64,000 bases of DNA from Vineibacter terrae (GTDB lineage Bacteria > Pseudomonadota > Alphaproteobacteria > Reyranellales > Reyranellaceae): the NCBI RefSeq assembly GCF_008039615.1, contig NZ_VDUZ01000012.1, positions 1 through 64,000 of the forward strand, given 5' to 3'. How positions within the stretch are numbered: position 1 is the stretch's first letter; each line of letters begins with the position of its first letter. Both the position numbers and the translations under genes were made by a program. Positions 8,289 to 17,800 of this stretch are shown in pieces. The notes under the pieces are model-generated. The model ran no database searches and was not told the DNA's origin. It was given only the letters and a program-made list of their open reading frames with translations.

Positions 8289-9368
8289 ATGATTCAGATA
8301 ATGGAAGAGCGTCAAACTCCTCAGGACCATGCCCTGGATAACCCGCTTGTCCGGGCGCTGAACGGCGAACGTCTGGCAACACCGCCGATCTGGCTCATGC
8401 GCCAGGCCGGGCGATACCTGCCCGAGTACCGTGCGCTGCGCACCCAGGCCGGGTCGTTCCTCGACCTTTGCTATGCGCCGGACCTGGCGACCGAGGTGAC
8501 GCTGCAGCCTATTCGCCGCTATGGCTTCGACGCGGCGATCATCTTCTCGGATATCCTGGTCGTGCCGCAGGCGCTGGGCCGCAAGCTGTGGTTCGAGGAA
8601 GGCGAGGGACCGCGGCTCGATCCGCTGGCCGGCCCGGCCGACGTCGCGGCGCTGGCGCCCGAGGGCATCGAGGCGACGCTGCAGCCGGTCTATCAGGCGA
8701 TCCGCCAGACACGTGCCGCCCTGCCGGCCGCGACGGCCCTGATCGGCTTCTGCGGCGCGCCCTTCACCCTGGCCTGCTACATGATCGAAGGCCGCGGCAG
8801 CCGCGACTTCCTGAAGGTCAAGCAATGGGCCTACGGCCATCCCGACAGCTTCCGCCGGCTGACCGAAACGCTGGTGCAGGCCTGCATCGAGCATCTCGAC
8901 CTGCAGGTCCAGGCGGGCTGCAACGCGGTGCAGATCTTCGACAGCTGGGCCGGCATCCTGCCCGAGGAGCAGCTGTTCCGCTGGTCGGTGCAGCCGATGC
9001 AGGCCATTGCCCGCGGCCTGCGGGCGCGTCACCCGACCGTTCCGGTGATCGCGTTCCCGCGCGGCGTCGGCCCGGCGGCGCTGATGTATCGCCGCCTGCC
9101 GGAATTCGCGGCGCTGTCGATCGACACCACCATCGGCGCGCATTGGGCGGCCCAGGAGCTGCAGCCGCATATCGCCGTGCAGGGCAATCTCGACCCCGTG
9201 ATGCTGCTGACCGGCGGGTCGATCATGGTGCATGAGGTGCGGCGCATCCTGGGCAAGCTGTCGGGTGGCCGGCATATCTTCAACCTGGGCCACGGCGTCC
9301 TGCCGCAGACGCCGCCCGACAATGTCGCCCGCCTCGTCGAGACGGTCCGCGACTGGACTAGCCGCTGA
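8289..9368 (+). CDS. hemE: uroporphyrinogen decarboxylase
   Basis: HemE decarboxylates the four acetate side chains of uroporphyrinogen III to give coproporphyrinogen III. At 359 aa it has the expected size. The signature PIWLMRQAGRYLPEYR is near residues 34-50, and FDAAIIFSDILV carries the catalytic aspartate. The C-terminal FNLGHGVLPQTPPDNV block is intact. A second ATG (8301, MEERQ) may be the real start because neither has a ribosome site. It is first in hemE-hemH-hemJ; hemH starts 2 bases after its stop. Confidence 0.96.
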   Translation: MIQIMEERQTPQDHALDNPLVRALNGERLATPPIWLMRQAGRYLPEYRALRTQAGSFLDLCYAPDLATEVTLQPIRRYGFDAAIIFSDILVVPQALGRKLWFEEGEGPRLDPLAGPADVAALAPEGIEATLQPVYQAIRQTRAALPAATALIGFCGAPFTLACYMIEGRGSRDFLKVKQWAYGHPDSFRRLTETLVQACIEHLDLQVQAGCNAVQIFDSWAGILPEEQLFRWSVQPMQAIARGLRARHPTVPVIAFPRGVGPAALMYRRLPEFAALSIDTTIGAHWAAQELQPHIAVQGNLDPVMLLTGGSIMVHEVRRILGKLSGGRHIFNLGHGVLPQTPPDNVARLVETVRDWTSR

Positions 9369-9370
9369 GC

Positions 9371-10414
9371 ATGAGCCGCGTCGCCGTCGTCCTGTTCAAC
9401 CTGGGCGGTCCCGATTCACCCGAGGCGGTCGAGCCGTTCCTGCGCAACCTCTTCGCCGACCCGGCGATCCTGCGGGTGCCGGGCTTCGTGCGCCGCTTCC
9501 TGGGGCCGTTCATCGCCAGGCGCCGCGCGCCGACGGCGCAGGCGATCTATGCCCGCATCGGCGGCCGTTCGCCGATCCTGCCGCAGACGCAGGCGCAGGC
9601 CGCCGCGCTCGACGCGGCGCTGGCGGACAGGTCGCCGGACCATTCCTGCCGTGCCTTCATCGCGATGCGCTACTGGCATCCGTTCAGCGCCCAGACGGCC
9701 GCGGCGGTGAAGGCCTACGGGCCCGATAGGGTGGTGCTGCTGCCGCTCTATCCGCAGATGTCGACCACGACGTCGCAGTCGTCGATCGACGACTGGCGGC
9801 AGGCGGCGCAATCGGTGGGCCTCGACGCGCCGACCCGGATCGTCTGCTGCTATCCCGTTCAGTCCGGCCTGATCGAGGCGGCGGCGGCGCTGATCCGGCC
9901 GCAGATCGACGCCGTGGCCGGCGGGAAGGTACGGCTGCTGTTCTCGGCGCACGGATTGCCGGAAAAGGTGATCCGCGGCGGCGATCCCTATCAATGGCAG
10001 GTCGAGTGCACGGCGCGCGCCATCGTCGAGCGGCTCGGGAGCGCGGGCCTCGACTGGGCCGTGTGCTACCAGAGCCGGGTCGGGCCGTTGAAGTGGATCG
10101 GCCCGTCGACCGACGACGAGATCAGGCGCGCCGGCGGCGACGGCAAGGCCGTGGTGCTGTTTCCCGTGGCGTTCGTCTCCGAGCACTCGGAGACGCTGGT
10201 CGAGCTGGACATCGAGTACCGCGAGCTCGCGCACCGGTCGGGCGTTCCCGCCTATCACCGGGTGGCGACGGTCGGCGTGCAGCCTGCGTTCATCGACGGC
10301 TTGGCCGAGCTTGTGCTGCGGACCCTGGCGGAACCGGCGCAGGCCGTGTGCAACGACGGCAGCATGCCGGCCTGCGACTCTCGCTTCCCCACCTGCCTGA
10401 TGCGGGCATCGTGA
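9371..10414 (+). CDS. hemH: ferrochelatase
   Basis: This enzyme inserts Fe2+ into a porphyrin, the last step of protohaem synthesis. The 347-aa protein begins VAVVLFNLGGPDSPEAV, typical of the family. The catalytic histidine sits in LLFSAHGLPEKVI and the conserved glutamate in FVSEHSETLVELD. It is translationally coupled at both ends: it starts 2 bases after hemE, and its TGA shares one base with the hemJ ATG (TGATG). The C-terminus has a cysteine-containing extension (SMPACDSRFPTC). Confidence 0.96.
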   Translation: MSRVAVVLFNLGGPDSPEAVEPFLRNLFADPAILRVPGFVRRFLGPFIARRRAPTAQAIYARIGGRSPILPQTQAQAAALDAALADRSPDHSCRAFIAMRYWHPFSAQTAAAVKAYGPDRVVLLPLYPQMSTTTSQSSIDDWRQAAQSVGLDAPTRIVCCYPVQSGLIEAAAALIRPQIDAVAGGKVRLLFSAHGLPEKVIRGGDPYQWQVECTARAIVERLGSAGLDWAVCYQSRVGPLKWIGPSTDDEIRRAGGDGKAVVLFPVAFVSEHSETLVELDIEYRELAHRSGVPAYHRVATVGVQPAFIDGLAELVLRTLAEPAQAVCNDGSMPACDSRFPTCLMRAS

Positions 10415-10839
10415 TGCTGTACCTGGTGCTGAAGTCGCTGCACATCGTGGCCGTGATCGCGTGGATGGCGGGCATGCTCTATCTGCCGCGCCTGTTCGTC
10501 TATCACTGCGATGCCGAGCCCGGATCGAAGCAATCCGAGACCTTCAAGGTCATGGAGCGCCGATTGATGCGCGCCATCATCAACCCGGCGATGAGCCTGG
10601 CCTGGGTGCTGGGCCTGTCCATGGCCTGGCTCAACGACTACTGGATGCAGGGCTGGTTCATCGCCAAGCTCGTGCTGGTGCTGGCCCTGTCGGGTGTGCA
10701 CGGCCTGTTCTCGCGCTGGCGCCGCGACTTCGAAGCCGACCGCAACATGAGGCCGGCCCGCTTCTACCGCATCTGGAACGAGGTCCCGACCCTGATCATG
10801 ATCGGCATCGTGTTCATCGTGGTGATGAAGCCGTTCTGA
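10414..10839 (+). CDS. hemJ: protoporphyrinogen IX oxidase HemJ
   Basis: HemJ oxidises protoporphyrinogen IX to protoporphyrin IX in the inner membrane. The 141-aa protein has four hydrophobic helices. The first carries the conserved histidine (SLHIVAVIAWMAGMLYLPR), and the conserved lysine lies in GWFIAKLVLVLAL. Starting at the ATG gives a one-base overlap with the hemH stop. Together with hemE and hemH it covers steps around the end of haem synthesis. A family A palindrome follows 23 bases after the stop. Confidence 0.93.
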   Translation: MLYLVLKSLHIVAVIAWMAGMLYLPRLFVYHCDAEPGSKQSETFKVMERRLMRAIINPAMSLAWVLGLSMAWLNDYWMQGWFIAKLVLVLALSGVHGLFSRWRRDFEADRNMRPARFYRIWNEVPTLIMIGIVFIVVMKPF

Positions 10840-10862
10840 TGCCAGGGCTCGCTGCGAGAATC

Positions 10863-10973
10863 GCTTCATGGTGAGCCCGTCGAACCATGAAGCGGGCGCA
10901 CCGCTGCCAGTGCGACGCCTTCATGGTTCGACTCGGTGAATGCGAAGCATTCACCTGTGCTCACCATGAAGGC
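10863..10973. repeat. palindromic repeat family A, copy 2, with nested insertion
   Basis: The left arm (10863-10893) carries CCCGTC where the other copies have CTTGTC. The right arm (10919-10973) starts CTTCATGGTTCGAC and ends GCTCACCATGAAGG, but between them ~26 bases replace the two As expected. The insert contains its own perfect inverted repeat GGTGAATGC-GAA-GCATTCACC at 10935-10955. Confidence 0.85.
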
Positions 10974-11031
10974 TATGTTCCCTGGGGCCGGAACATGTCC
11001 TACGATCACACCTCGATCGCAGGGAGACGGC

Positions 11032-11559
11032 ATGACGATGGCCACCGCCGACTGGCGCGAGCAGATTTTCGAGACGTTGCAGGGGCACGATATCCGTCAG
11101 GTCTACTACGTGCCGGATGCGGGTCATTCGAAGCTGATCGAGGCGTGCCAGAATTCCAACTCGATGCGGGCCATCGTGCTCACCACCGAGGAGGAGGCGA
11201 TGGCGGGCACCCTGGGTGCCTGGCTCGGCGGCGAGAAGAGCGTCACCCTGATGCAGTCATCGGGCGTCGGCAACTGCATCAACATGCTGGGGCTGAGCAA
11301 GACGCTGCGCTATCCCATGCTGATGCTGATCACCATGCGCGGCGATTTCGGCGAGATGAATCCCTGGCAGAATGCGATGGGCCAGGCAACGCCCAAGGTC
11401 CTGGAGGCGACCGGCTGCATCGTGTTCGCCGTCGACCGGCCGGAGGACGTGCAGCCGACGGTGAACGCCGCCGCCAACATGGCCTTCGAGGGCAACCAGG
11501 CCGTCGCCGTCCTGCTGCGCCAGAAGCTGATCGGCGCCAAGAGCTTCGGGAAGAACTGA
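11032..11559 (+). CDS. thiamine-pyrophosphate decarboxylase, alpha (PYR-domain) subunit
   Basis: The 175-aa protein corresponds to the N-terminal PYR domain of TPP enzymes, as in sulfopyruvate decarboxylase alpha or the N-terminal half of phosphonopyruvate decarboxylase. The cofactor-activating glutamate lies in VLTTEEEAMAGTLGAW, and SSGVGNCINML matches the family. AGGGAGA precedes the start. The beta subunit begins 1 base after the stop, so the two should form an alpha/beta enzyme decarboxylating a 2-oxoacid. The substrate cannot be read from sequence, and no coenzyme M or phosphonate gene is adjacent. Confidence 0.8.
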   Translation: MTMATADWREQIFETLQGHDIRQVYYVPDAGHSKLIEACQNSNSMRAIVLTTEEEAMAGTLGAWLGGEKSVTLMQSSGVGNCINMLGLSKTLRYPMLMLITMRGDFGEMNPWQNAMGQATPKVLEATGCIVFAVDRPEDVQPTVNAAANMAFEGNQAVAVLLRQKLIGAKSFGKN

Positions 11560-11560
11560 G

Positions 11561-12172
11561 ATGACCGCCACGCTCCACCGCCGCGACGTGGTCAAGGCGC
11601 TGATGCAGGATCCGACCGACGATCTGCTGGTGATCGCCGGCCTGGGCCAGTGCACCTGGGACATCACCGCCGCCGGCGACCGGCCGCAGAACCTGCCACT
11701 CTGGGGCGGCATGGGCGGCACGGTGATGATCGGCCTGGGCCTGGCGCTGGCGCAACCGCGCAAGCGGGTGCTGGTGATAACCGGTGACGGCGACATGCTG
11801 ATGGGCCTGGGCTCGCTGGCCACGGTGGCGGCGCAGCGTTCGGCCAACCTCGCCATCGTGGTGCTCGACAACGAGAAGTTCGGTGAGACCGGCAACCAGG
11901 CGACGCACACTGCGCCGGTGGCCGCCGGGCCGAGCGATCGCGGCGCCGGCACCGACCTCACGGCCGTGGCGCGGGGCTGCGGCATCGCCGACTGCGCCAC
12001 CGTGACGGCAGAGGCCGAGGTGGCGCAGCTGGTCAGGGACGCGCGCGCCAAGGCGGGGCCGATCTTCCGCACCGTCAAGGTGATGGTCGAGACGTTGCCG
12101 GCCGCCATGCCGCCCAAGGACGGCGCCCATCTGAAGGACCGCTTCCGCCAGGCCGTGCTGGGCGCGGCCTGA
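11561..12172 (+). CDS. thiamine-pyrophosphate decarboxylase, beta (PP-domain) subunit
   Basis: This 203-aa protein is the TPP pyrophosphate-binding half. The Mg-TPP motif starts VLVITGDGDMLMGLGSLATV and ends in LAIVVLDN (GDG...N pattern). PLWGGMGGTVMIGLGLALAQ is the preceding conserved loop. It closely resembles ComE-type sulfopyruvate decarboxylase beta and related phosphonopyruvate decarboxylases. It is coupled to the alpha gene by a 1-base gap. The pair sits alone between hemJ and a divergent AT-rich gap. Confidence 0.82.
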   Translation: MTATLHRRDVVKALMQDPTDDLLVIAGLGQCTWDITAAGDRPQNLPLWGGMGGTVMIGLGLALAQPRKRVLVITGDGDMLMGLGSLATVAAQRSANLAIVVLDNEKFGETGNQATHTAPVAAGPSDRGAGTDLTAVARGCGIADCATVTAEAEVAQLVRDARAKAGPIFRTVKVMVETLPAAMPPKDGAHLKDRFRQAVLGAA

Positions 12173-12363
12173 CCTCCGGCTGTTTATTTGCGGCGCCGCC
12201 TTTCGTTCCGTTGCCGGCGCGACGGGCGATGCGCATATGGGCTGAACGCCTGTGGGCTTGGCTGGTATTTTCCGTATTTTGCGACGTTTGCGTCACGGGG
12301 TTTTTGCGGGTTGTTTTTGATCGATAAGCAATTTCAATAACTTAGCTTCTTGGGGCGGCGTCC
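12173..12363. other. AT-rich intergenic region before MFS gene
   Basis: These ~190 bases contain several T-rich runs (GGGGTTTTTGCGGGTTGTTTT) and are visibly lower in GC than their flanks. A short GCGGCGCCGC hairpin followed by CTTT lies just after the TPP operon and could be a weak terminator. The T-rich part probably carries the promoter of the MFS gene, but no convincing -35/-10 pair was found. Confidence 0.4.
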
Positions 12364-13539
12364 GTGTCCCCGACCGTCACCCTGCATCTGCTGACCCTGG
12401 CGCGGGCCCTGCGGGCCTTCGCCGACGGGCTGGTGAGCGTGCTGCTGCCGCTGTATCTGCTGCGGCTGGGCTACGACGCCTTCGATGTCGGCATGATCGC
12501 CACGGCCACCATGCTGGGCTCGGCGCTGCTGACGCTGGCGGTCGGCCTGTGGTCGGCGCGTCTGCCGCGCCACGCCGTGCTGCTGGCCGGCAGCGGGCTG
12601 ATGGTGGCGACCGGGCTCGCCTTCTTCAGCCTCGAGGCCTTCTGGGCGCTGCTGCTGGCGGCCGTGATCGGCACGCTCAACCCGTCGGTTGGCGATGTCA
12701 GCCTGTTCCTGCCGGCCGAGCAGGCGCGCATGGCCGACCTGGCGGCGCCGGAGCGGCGCACGACGGTGTTCGCGCGCTACAGCCTGTTCGCGAGCCTGGC
12801 GGGCGCCGCCGGCACCGGCGCGGCGGAGCTGTTCGACCGGCTGGCCTGGCCGCCGGCCACGGCCTTCCTCAGCTATGTCGTGGCCGGCCTGGCGCTGGCG
12901 CTGATCTATGCCGTGTCCATGCCGCGCGCCGAGCCGATGGCCGAGGCGCCGCGGGCCGGGCTGTCGCCGCAGACGCGGCGTCCGATCCTGGTGCTGACGG
13001 CGTTGTTCTGCATCGATGCCTTCGGCGGCGGCTTCGTGCTGCAGTCGTTGATCGCGCTGTGGCTCTACGACCGCTTCGGCTTCTCCGTCACCGACGCCAG
13101 CCGCACGCTGTTCGTGATGAGCATGCTGGGCGCCTTCTCCCATCTTGCCGCGCCCTGGGTGGCGCGCCGTATCGGGCTGGTGAACACCATGGTGTTCACG
13201 CACCTGCCGGCCAACCTCTTCCTGCTGCTGGCACCGTTCGCGCCCAGCCTCGAGGTCGCGCTGGTGCTGCTGTTCCTGCGCAGCGCGCTCTCGTCGATGG
13301 ACGTGGCGCCGCGCACGGCGCTGATCCTGTCGCTGGTGCCGCCGGCCGAGCGCGCCGCCGCGACCAGTGTGACGGCCGTGCCGCGGGCCCTGGCGGCGGC
13401 CGGCGCGCCGATCATCGCCGGCTGGCTGCTGGCGTCGTCGCCCTTCGGCTGGGCCGTCGTGGTGGGCGGCGCGCTGAAGGCCAGCTACGATATCCTGCTG
13501 CTGCTCGTCGGGAGGCGGCTCGCGCGTGAACGCCCATAG
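12364..13539 (+). CDS. MFS transporter
   Basis: This 391-aa membrane protein has the alternating hydrophobic helices of a 12-helix major facilitator. The N-terminal half begins LHLLTLARALRAFADGLVSV and the first inter-helix loop carries LWSARLPRH. The second half starts after a polar loop near residue 200 (SPQTRRPILVLTALF). The GTG start was taken because the family homology begins there. The substrate is not evident. A CMD-like gene follows with the AGGAG of its ribosome site overlapping this stop, so the two are co-transcribed. Confidence 0.85.
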   Translation: MSPTVTLHLLTLARALRAFADGLVSVLLPLYLLRLGYDAFDVGMIATATMLGSALLTLAVGLWSARLPRHAVLLAGSGLMVATGLAFFSLEAFWALLLAAVIGTLNPSVGDVSLFLPAEQARMADLAAPERRTTVFARYSLFASLAGAAGTGAAELFDRLAWPPATAFLSYVVAGLALALIYAVSMPRAEPMAEAPRAGLSPQTRRPILVLTALFCIDAFGGGFVLQSLIALWLYDRFGFSVTDASRTLFVMSMLGAFSHLAAPWVARRIGLVNTMVFTHLPANLFLLLAPFAPSLEVALVLLFLRSALSSMDVAPRTALILSLVPPAERAAATSVTAVPRALAAAGAPIIAGWLLASSPFGWAVVVGGALKASYDILLLLVGRRLARERP

Positions 13540-13548
13540 GAGATGATG

Positions 13549-13974
13549 ATGGCCAAGTCGAAGGTGAAGCCCCAGTCCAAGCCAAAGCCCAAGCCTGCCA
13601 ATCCGAAGGTGTTCAAAAAGGGCCTGGAGATCCGCAAGGCGGTGCTGGGCAAGGAGTATGTCGAGAACTCTCTGGCCAATGCCGACGACTTCATGATGGC
13701 CTTCCAGGAAATCACCACCGAGTATTGCTGGGGCTATGTCTGGGGCCGCGACGGCTTGCCCAAGAAGACGCGCAGCATGCTGAACCTCGCCATGCTGGCG
13801 GCGCTCAACCGCGGCCCCGAGCTCAAGCTGCATATCAACGGCGCGCTGACCAACGGCGTCACCAAGGAGGAGATGAAGGAGATCTTCCTGCAGGTCGGCA
13901 TCTATTGCGGCATCCCGGCCTGCCTCGACGCCTTCAAGACGGCGAAGGACGTGTTCAAGGAGCGCGGCGTCTAG
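13549..13974 (+). CDS. carboxymuconolactone decarboxylase-family protein
   Basis: The 141-aa protein has a Lys/Pro-rich N-terminal tail (SKVKPQSKPKPKPANPK) and a CMD domain: YVWGRDGLPKKTRSMLNLAM, LAALNR, and the ALTNGVTKEEMKEIFLQVGIY helix. The AhpD-type CxxC pair is absent, so it is more like PcaC or gamma-carboxymuconolactone decarboxylase than a peroxidase partner. Three consecutive ATGs occur; the third has AGGAG at a 6-base spacing and was chosen. Real substrate unknown. Confidence 0.85.
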   Translation: MAKSKVKPQSKPKPKPANPKVFKKGLEIRKAVLGKEYVENSLANADDFMMAFQEITTEYCWGYVWGRDGLPKKTRSMLNLAMLAALNRGPELKLHINGALTNGVTKEEMKEIFLQVGIYCGIPACLDAFKTAKDVFKERGV

Positions 13975-13996
13975 GATCCGGCCGATTGCGGCGCCG

Positions 13997-14056
13997 ATGG
14001 CGCACGACATCGTGATCCGCGCCGCCGCGGTCGACGAGGCCGCGGCTATGCCTTGA
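13997..14056 (+). pseudogene. truncated N-terminus resembling a GNAT acetyltransferase
   Basis: An ATG opens a 19-codon frame, MAHDIVIRAAAVDEAAAMP, then TGA. The IVIRAAAVDEAAAM pattern is the usual first strand and helix of GNAT acetyltransferases. The frame ends where the convergent glutathione S-transferase gene begins, and its stop overlaps that gene's stop codon region. It looks like the stub left by a deletion. The evidence is short and by eye. Confidence 0.35.
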
Positions 14057-14669
14057 GGCGTGCCGCGTACTCGGCCTCGATCTTCATCGTACGCTGCAGC
14101 GCCGGACGCGCCTCCAGGCGCGCGACATAGGCGCCGAGCTCGGGACGTGCCGGCAACAGCTTGTTGGCGAGGCAGAAACGCACCATCGAGCCCAGCACGA
14201 CGTCGGCGGCGGTGAACTGCTTTCCCAGTAGGTACGGGCCGCCGCGCACGGCGCCGGCGAGAGTCTCGATGACCGTCTCGTAGCTGCCCCAGCTGGTCTG
14301 GACGGATGGCACCGGCCACTTGTTCGTCTGCACCATCACGGCCGGCTCGACATTGCTTGCGGCGTAGAACAGCCAGGTCAGGTACGACGCGCGCTCGGGC
14401 GCGTCGGTGGCCGGCGCCAGTCCGGCACCGGGGAAGCGGTCGGCGAGGTAGGCGCAGATCGCCGCCGAATCGCGGATGATGTGCTCGCCGTCGCGCAGTG
14501 TCGGCACCTTTCCTGTCGGATTGATCGCGAGGTAGGCCGGGTTTCTCTGCTCGCCCTTGTGGGTGTCGATCAGCCGCAGGGCATAGGGCTCGTCCAGCTC
14601 CTCCAGCATCCAGAGCCCGCGTGATGCGCGGGTGAACGGCGAATAGTAGAGCGTCAGCGGCCGAGCCAT
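14046..14669 (-). CDS. glutathione S-transferase family protein
   Basis: The 207-aa protein has the two-domain GST layout. The thioredoxin-like N-terminal domain contains LYYSPFTRASRGLWMLEEL, the cis-Pro motif NPTGKVPTL and the glutathione gamma-Glu contact RDSAAICAYLADRFP. The all-helical C-terminal domain includes GPYLLGKQFTAADVVLGSMV (N-capping box). A Ser or Tyr near residue 9-10 is the likely catalytic residue. The start at MARPLTL matches the family; an upstream extension does not. It is divergent from the large cyclase gene. Confidence 0.92.
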   Translation of the reverse strand: MARPLTLYYSPFTRASRGLWMLEELDEPYALRLIDTHKGEQRNPAYLAINPTGKVPTLRDGEHIIRDSAAICAYLADRFPGAGLAPATDAPERASYLTWLFYAASNVEPAVMVQTNKWPVPSVQTSWGSYETVIETLAGAVRGGPYLLGKQFTAADVVLGSMVRFCLANKLLPARPELGAYVARLEARPALQRTMKIEAEYAARLKA

Positions 14670-14825
14670 GACGGGTCGCTCTCTCGATCGGTGGGATGGG
14701 CCGGGATTAAGCATGGCGATCGTGACGGAAGTGTGGGTGCATCCGGCCCGTGGAAAACGGCTTGACGGAACGCGGATCGCGGCGCGTTGTGGCGGCATGG
14801 GGCAACGTCTGCGGGGTATCGCCCG

Positions 14826-17800
14826 ATGGATGTGTCGGCGTGGCTCGAGCAGCTCGGACTTGGGGAATACGCAGCCGCGTTCGCGGCCAACCATGTCGAC
14901 GCCGCCACCTTGCATCAGCTCACGGCCGACGATTTGCGCGAGATCGGTGTCGGCTCGGTCGGCCATCGACGACGGCTGCTCGATGCCATCGCGCAGCTCA
15001 AGGCTGCGGCGCCGACGGCCGAGGCCGCAACCGCGCTCGATACGGAGCGCCGGCCGGTGGCGGTGCTGTTCGCCGATCTCTGCGGCTTCACGGCGCTATC
15101 GCGTGATCTGCCCGATGAACGCCTGCACGCCCTGCTGGACGGGTACCTGACAGCCGCTGACACGATCGTGAAGCGTCACGGCGGCATGGTCGACAAGCAT
15201 ATCGGCGACGCCGTGATGGCCTTGTTCGGCGCGCCGCTGGCGCATGACGATGATGTCGTGCGCGCCGTGCGCGCGGCCCTGGAGCTGCGTGCCCGGATGC
15301 CCGCGCTGTCGGGCGAGCTGGGCCGCGAGCTTGCGATGCATGCCGGCCTCACCGTCGGCGAGGTGATCGTCGGCGGCTCCGGCGGCGGCTACACCGCGGT
15401 CGGCGAGACCGTGAACCTGGCGGCACGGCTCACGGCCCTGGCCCCGGCCGGCGAGATCTTCGTGTCGGAGCCGGTACGGCGCACGTTGACGGGCCGGGCG
15501 ATGTTCGAGGCCCGCGGCCGCCATGCGCTGAAGGGCTTCGCCGAACCCGTCGATGTCTGGCGGCTGTCAGGGCTTGTCGACCGCGATGCGGCGGAACCGA
15601 CGCCGTTCGTCGGTCGCGGCGCCGAGCTGGCCCAGATCGCGGCGCTGGTCGAGAGCTGCCGTGCGCGATGCGCCGGCGCGGTGATCTACGTGCGCGGCGA
15701 GCCGGGGATCGGCAAGAGCCGTCTGGTCGGCGAGACCCGCGCCCTGGCGGTGGCATCCGGCATCGCCTGCCATGTCTGCCACGTCCTGGATTTCGGTGCC
15801 GGCCATGAGCGCGATCCGCTGCGGCGGCTCGCCGACAGCCTGCTCGGGCTGGTGCCGGACTCGGTGCCGGCGGTACGTGCCGCAGCCGTGGCCGGGGTGG
15901 TCGCCGCTGCTGCCGTCGAGCCGCGCCTGGAAGCCTTCCTTCGGGAGCTTGCCGAAGCGCCGCTGACGCCGGGCCTGCGCGGCCTGATCGACGCCTCCGA
16001 CGAAGCCAGCCGCCGTGCCGGCCGCCACGAGGCGATGGCGATGCTCGTCGAGCGGGCGCTGGCCGATTCGCCTCTGCTGCTCGTGGTCGAGGACCTCCAT
16101 TGGGCCGACGCGGCGCTGGTCGAGGCGCTGCTGCGCGTGTCGCGCATCGCCACCGACCGGCCGCTGATCCTGGCGCTGACCTCGCGACCCGAGAACGAGC
16201 GCCTGTACGAGGCGCTGCGCCTGCAGCCCGGCGGCGCACCGCTGGCCACGATCGATCTGGGGCCGCTGCGGGCGCAGGATGCGGTTGCGATCGTCGGCCA
16301 TGTGGCGCGCCTGCCCGAGGCGATCCAGCAGCGATGCATCGAACGCGCCGGCGGCAATCCCTTGTTCCTGGAGCAGCTTCTGCGCAACGCCGCCGAAGTG
16401 GCCGGCGAGCTGCCGCCGTCGCTGCGCGGGCTGATCGTGGCGCGGGTCGATCGGCTGGGCGCGGCCGATCGGGCTGCGATCCATGCCGCCGCCGTGCTGG
16501 GCCAGCGCTTCGATATCGCGGCGCTGCGGGCTGTCGTCGTCAACCCGGCCTATGTCGCGGATCGGCTGCTGCAGGCCGGCCTCCTGCGCGCCGACGGCAT
16601 GGAACTGGTGTTCGCCCATGCGCTGATCTGCGAGGCGGTGCAGCGCTCGCTGCTGGCCCAGCCGCGCCGCGTGCTGCACGGCCGCGCCGCGGCCTGGTTC
16701 GCCGGCCGTGATCCCATCCTGCGGGCTTCGCATCTCGATCGCGCCGAATCGCCCGAGGCGGCCGATGCCTACCGTGTCGCGGCGGAGGATCGGCTGCAGC
16801 GCTATCGTCCGGCCGAGGCGCTGCCCCTGGCCGCGCGCGGCCTGGAGCTGGCGGCGGAGCCGGCCAGCCGCGCTGCGCTGCTGCTGCTCAAGGGCGACGT
16901 GCTGTTGGACGGTGGACGTGCGCGGGAGGCGCTGGCCGCCTATCAGGAGATGCTGCAGGTCGGCGGTGATGACCGCAGCCGCAGCCTGGCGCTTCTGGGC
17001 AGCGCCTCGGCGCGTCGCATCCTCGATGACCTGCCGACGGCGCTCGACGATGTCGCGGCGGCGCAGGGATTGGCTGAGAAGGGCGGCTGGCTCGATATCC
17101 AGGCGCGCTGCCGGTTCACCCGCGGCAATCTCTGCTTCCCGCAAGGACGGGTCGAGGAATGCCTGGTCGAGCATGAGGCGGCGTTGGACTTGGCCGAGCG
17201 CGCGGGCAGCGCCGAAGCCAAGGCGCGGGCGCTGGGCGGGCTGGGTGATGCCGAGTACGCGCGCGGCCGGCTGGTCACCTGCGGCGCCCATTTCCAGCGC
17301 TGCGTCGAGGAAAGCCGCCGCATCGGCCTGGGCCGGGTCGAGGTGTCCAACCTGCCGATGTATGCCCACACGCTGCTCTTCGCGTTGCGGCTGGATGAAG
17401 CCATCGCGGTGGCCCGCGAAAGCGTGGCGCTGGCGGTCGCTGTCGGCCAGAAGCGGGCCGAGATGATCGCCAACCATGCCTGTGTCGGCGCCCTTCTCGA
17501 GCTCGCCGGCTACGACGAGGCGCGGCTGCGGCTGCAGCGTTGCCGCGCGATCGTGAAGGAGCTGGAAGCCTGGCGCTTCGAGCCTGAGAATCTCGCCTTC
17601 CTTGCCGACGTCGAGCTGGCGGAGGGCCGGCATGACGTCGCGCGCTCCCTTGTCGGCGAGGGCCTGGTCCTGGCGCGCAAGACGGGCATGGCCTACTGGG
17701 GCCCGGCCCTGCTGGCCTTCAACGCCCGGCTCAGCGACCAGGCCGATGCACGCGATGCGCTGGTCGGCGAATGCGAGACGCTGCTGGGCGGCAACGTCCT

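Noticed and set aside
10923-10975. GGTTCGA and nearby hairpin, considered as a tRNA T-arm
   Set aside because: No acceptor or anticodon stem can be built; the sequence is an arm of the family A repeat.
12334-14319. 661-codon antisense frame over the MFS and CMD genes
   Set aside because: Low-complexity Arg/Gly/Gln/His-rich translation without domains; the plus-strand genes are clear.
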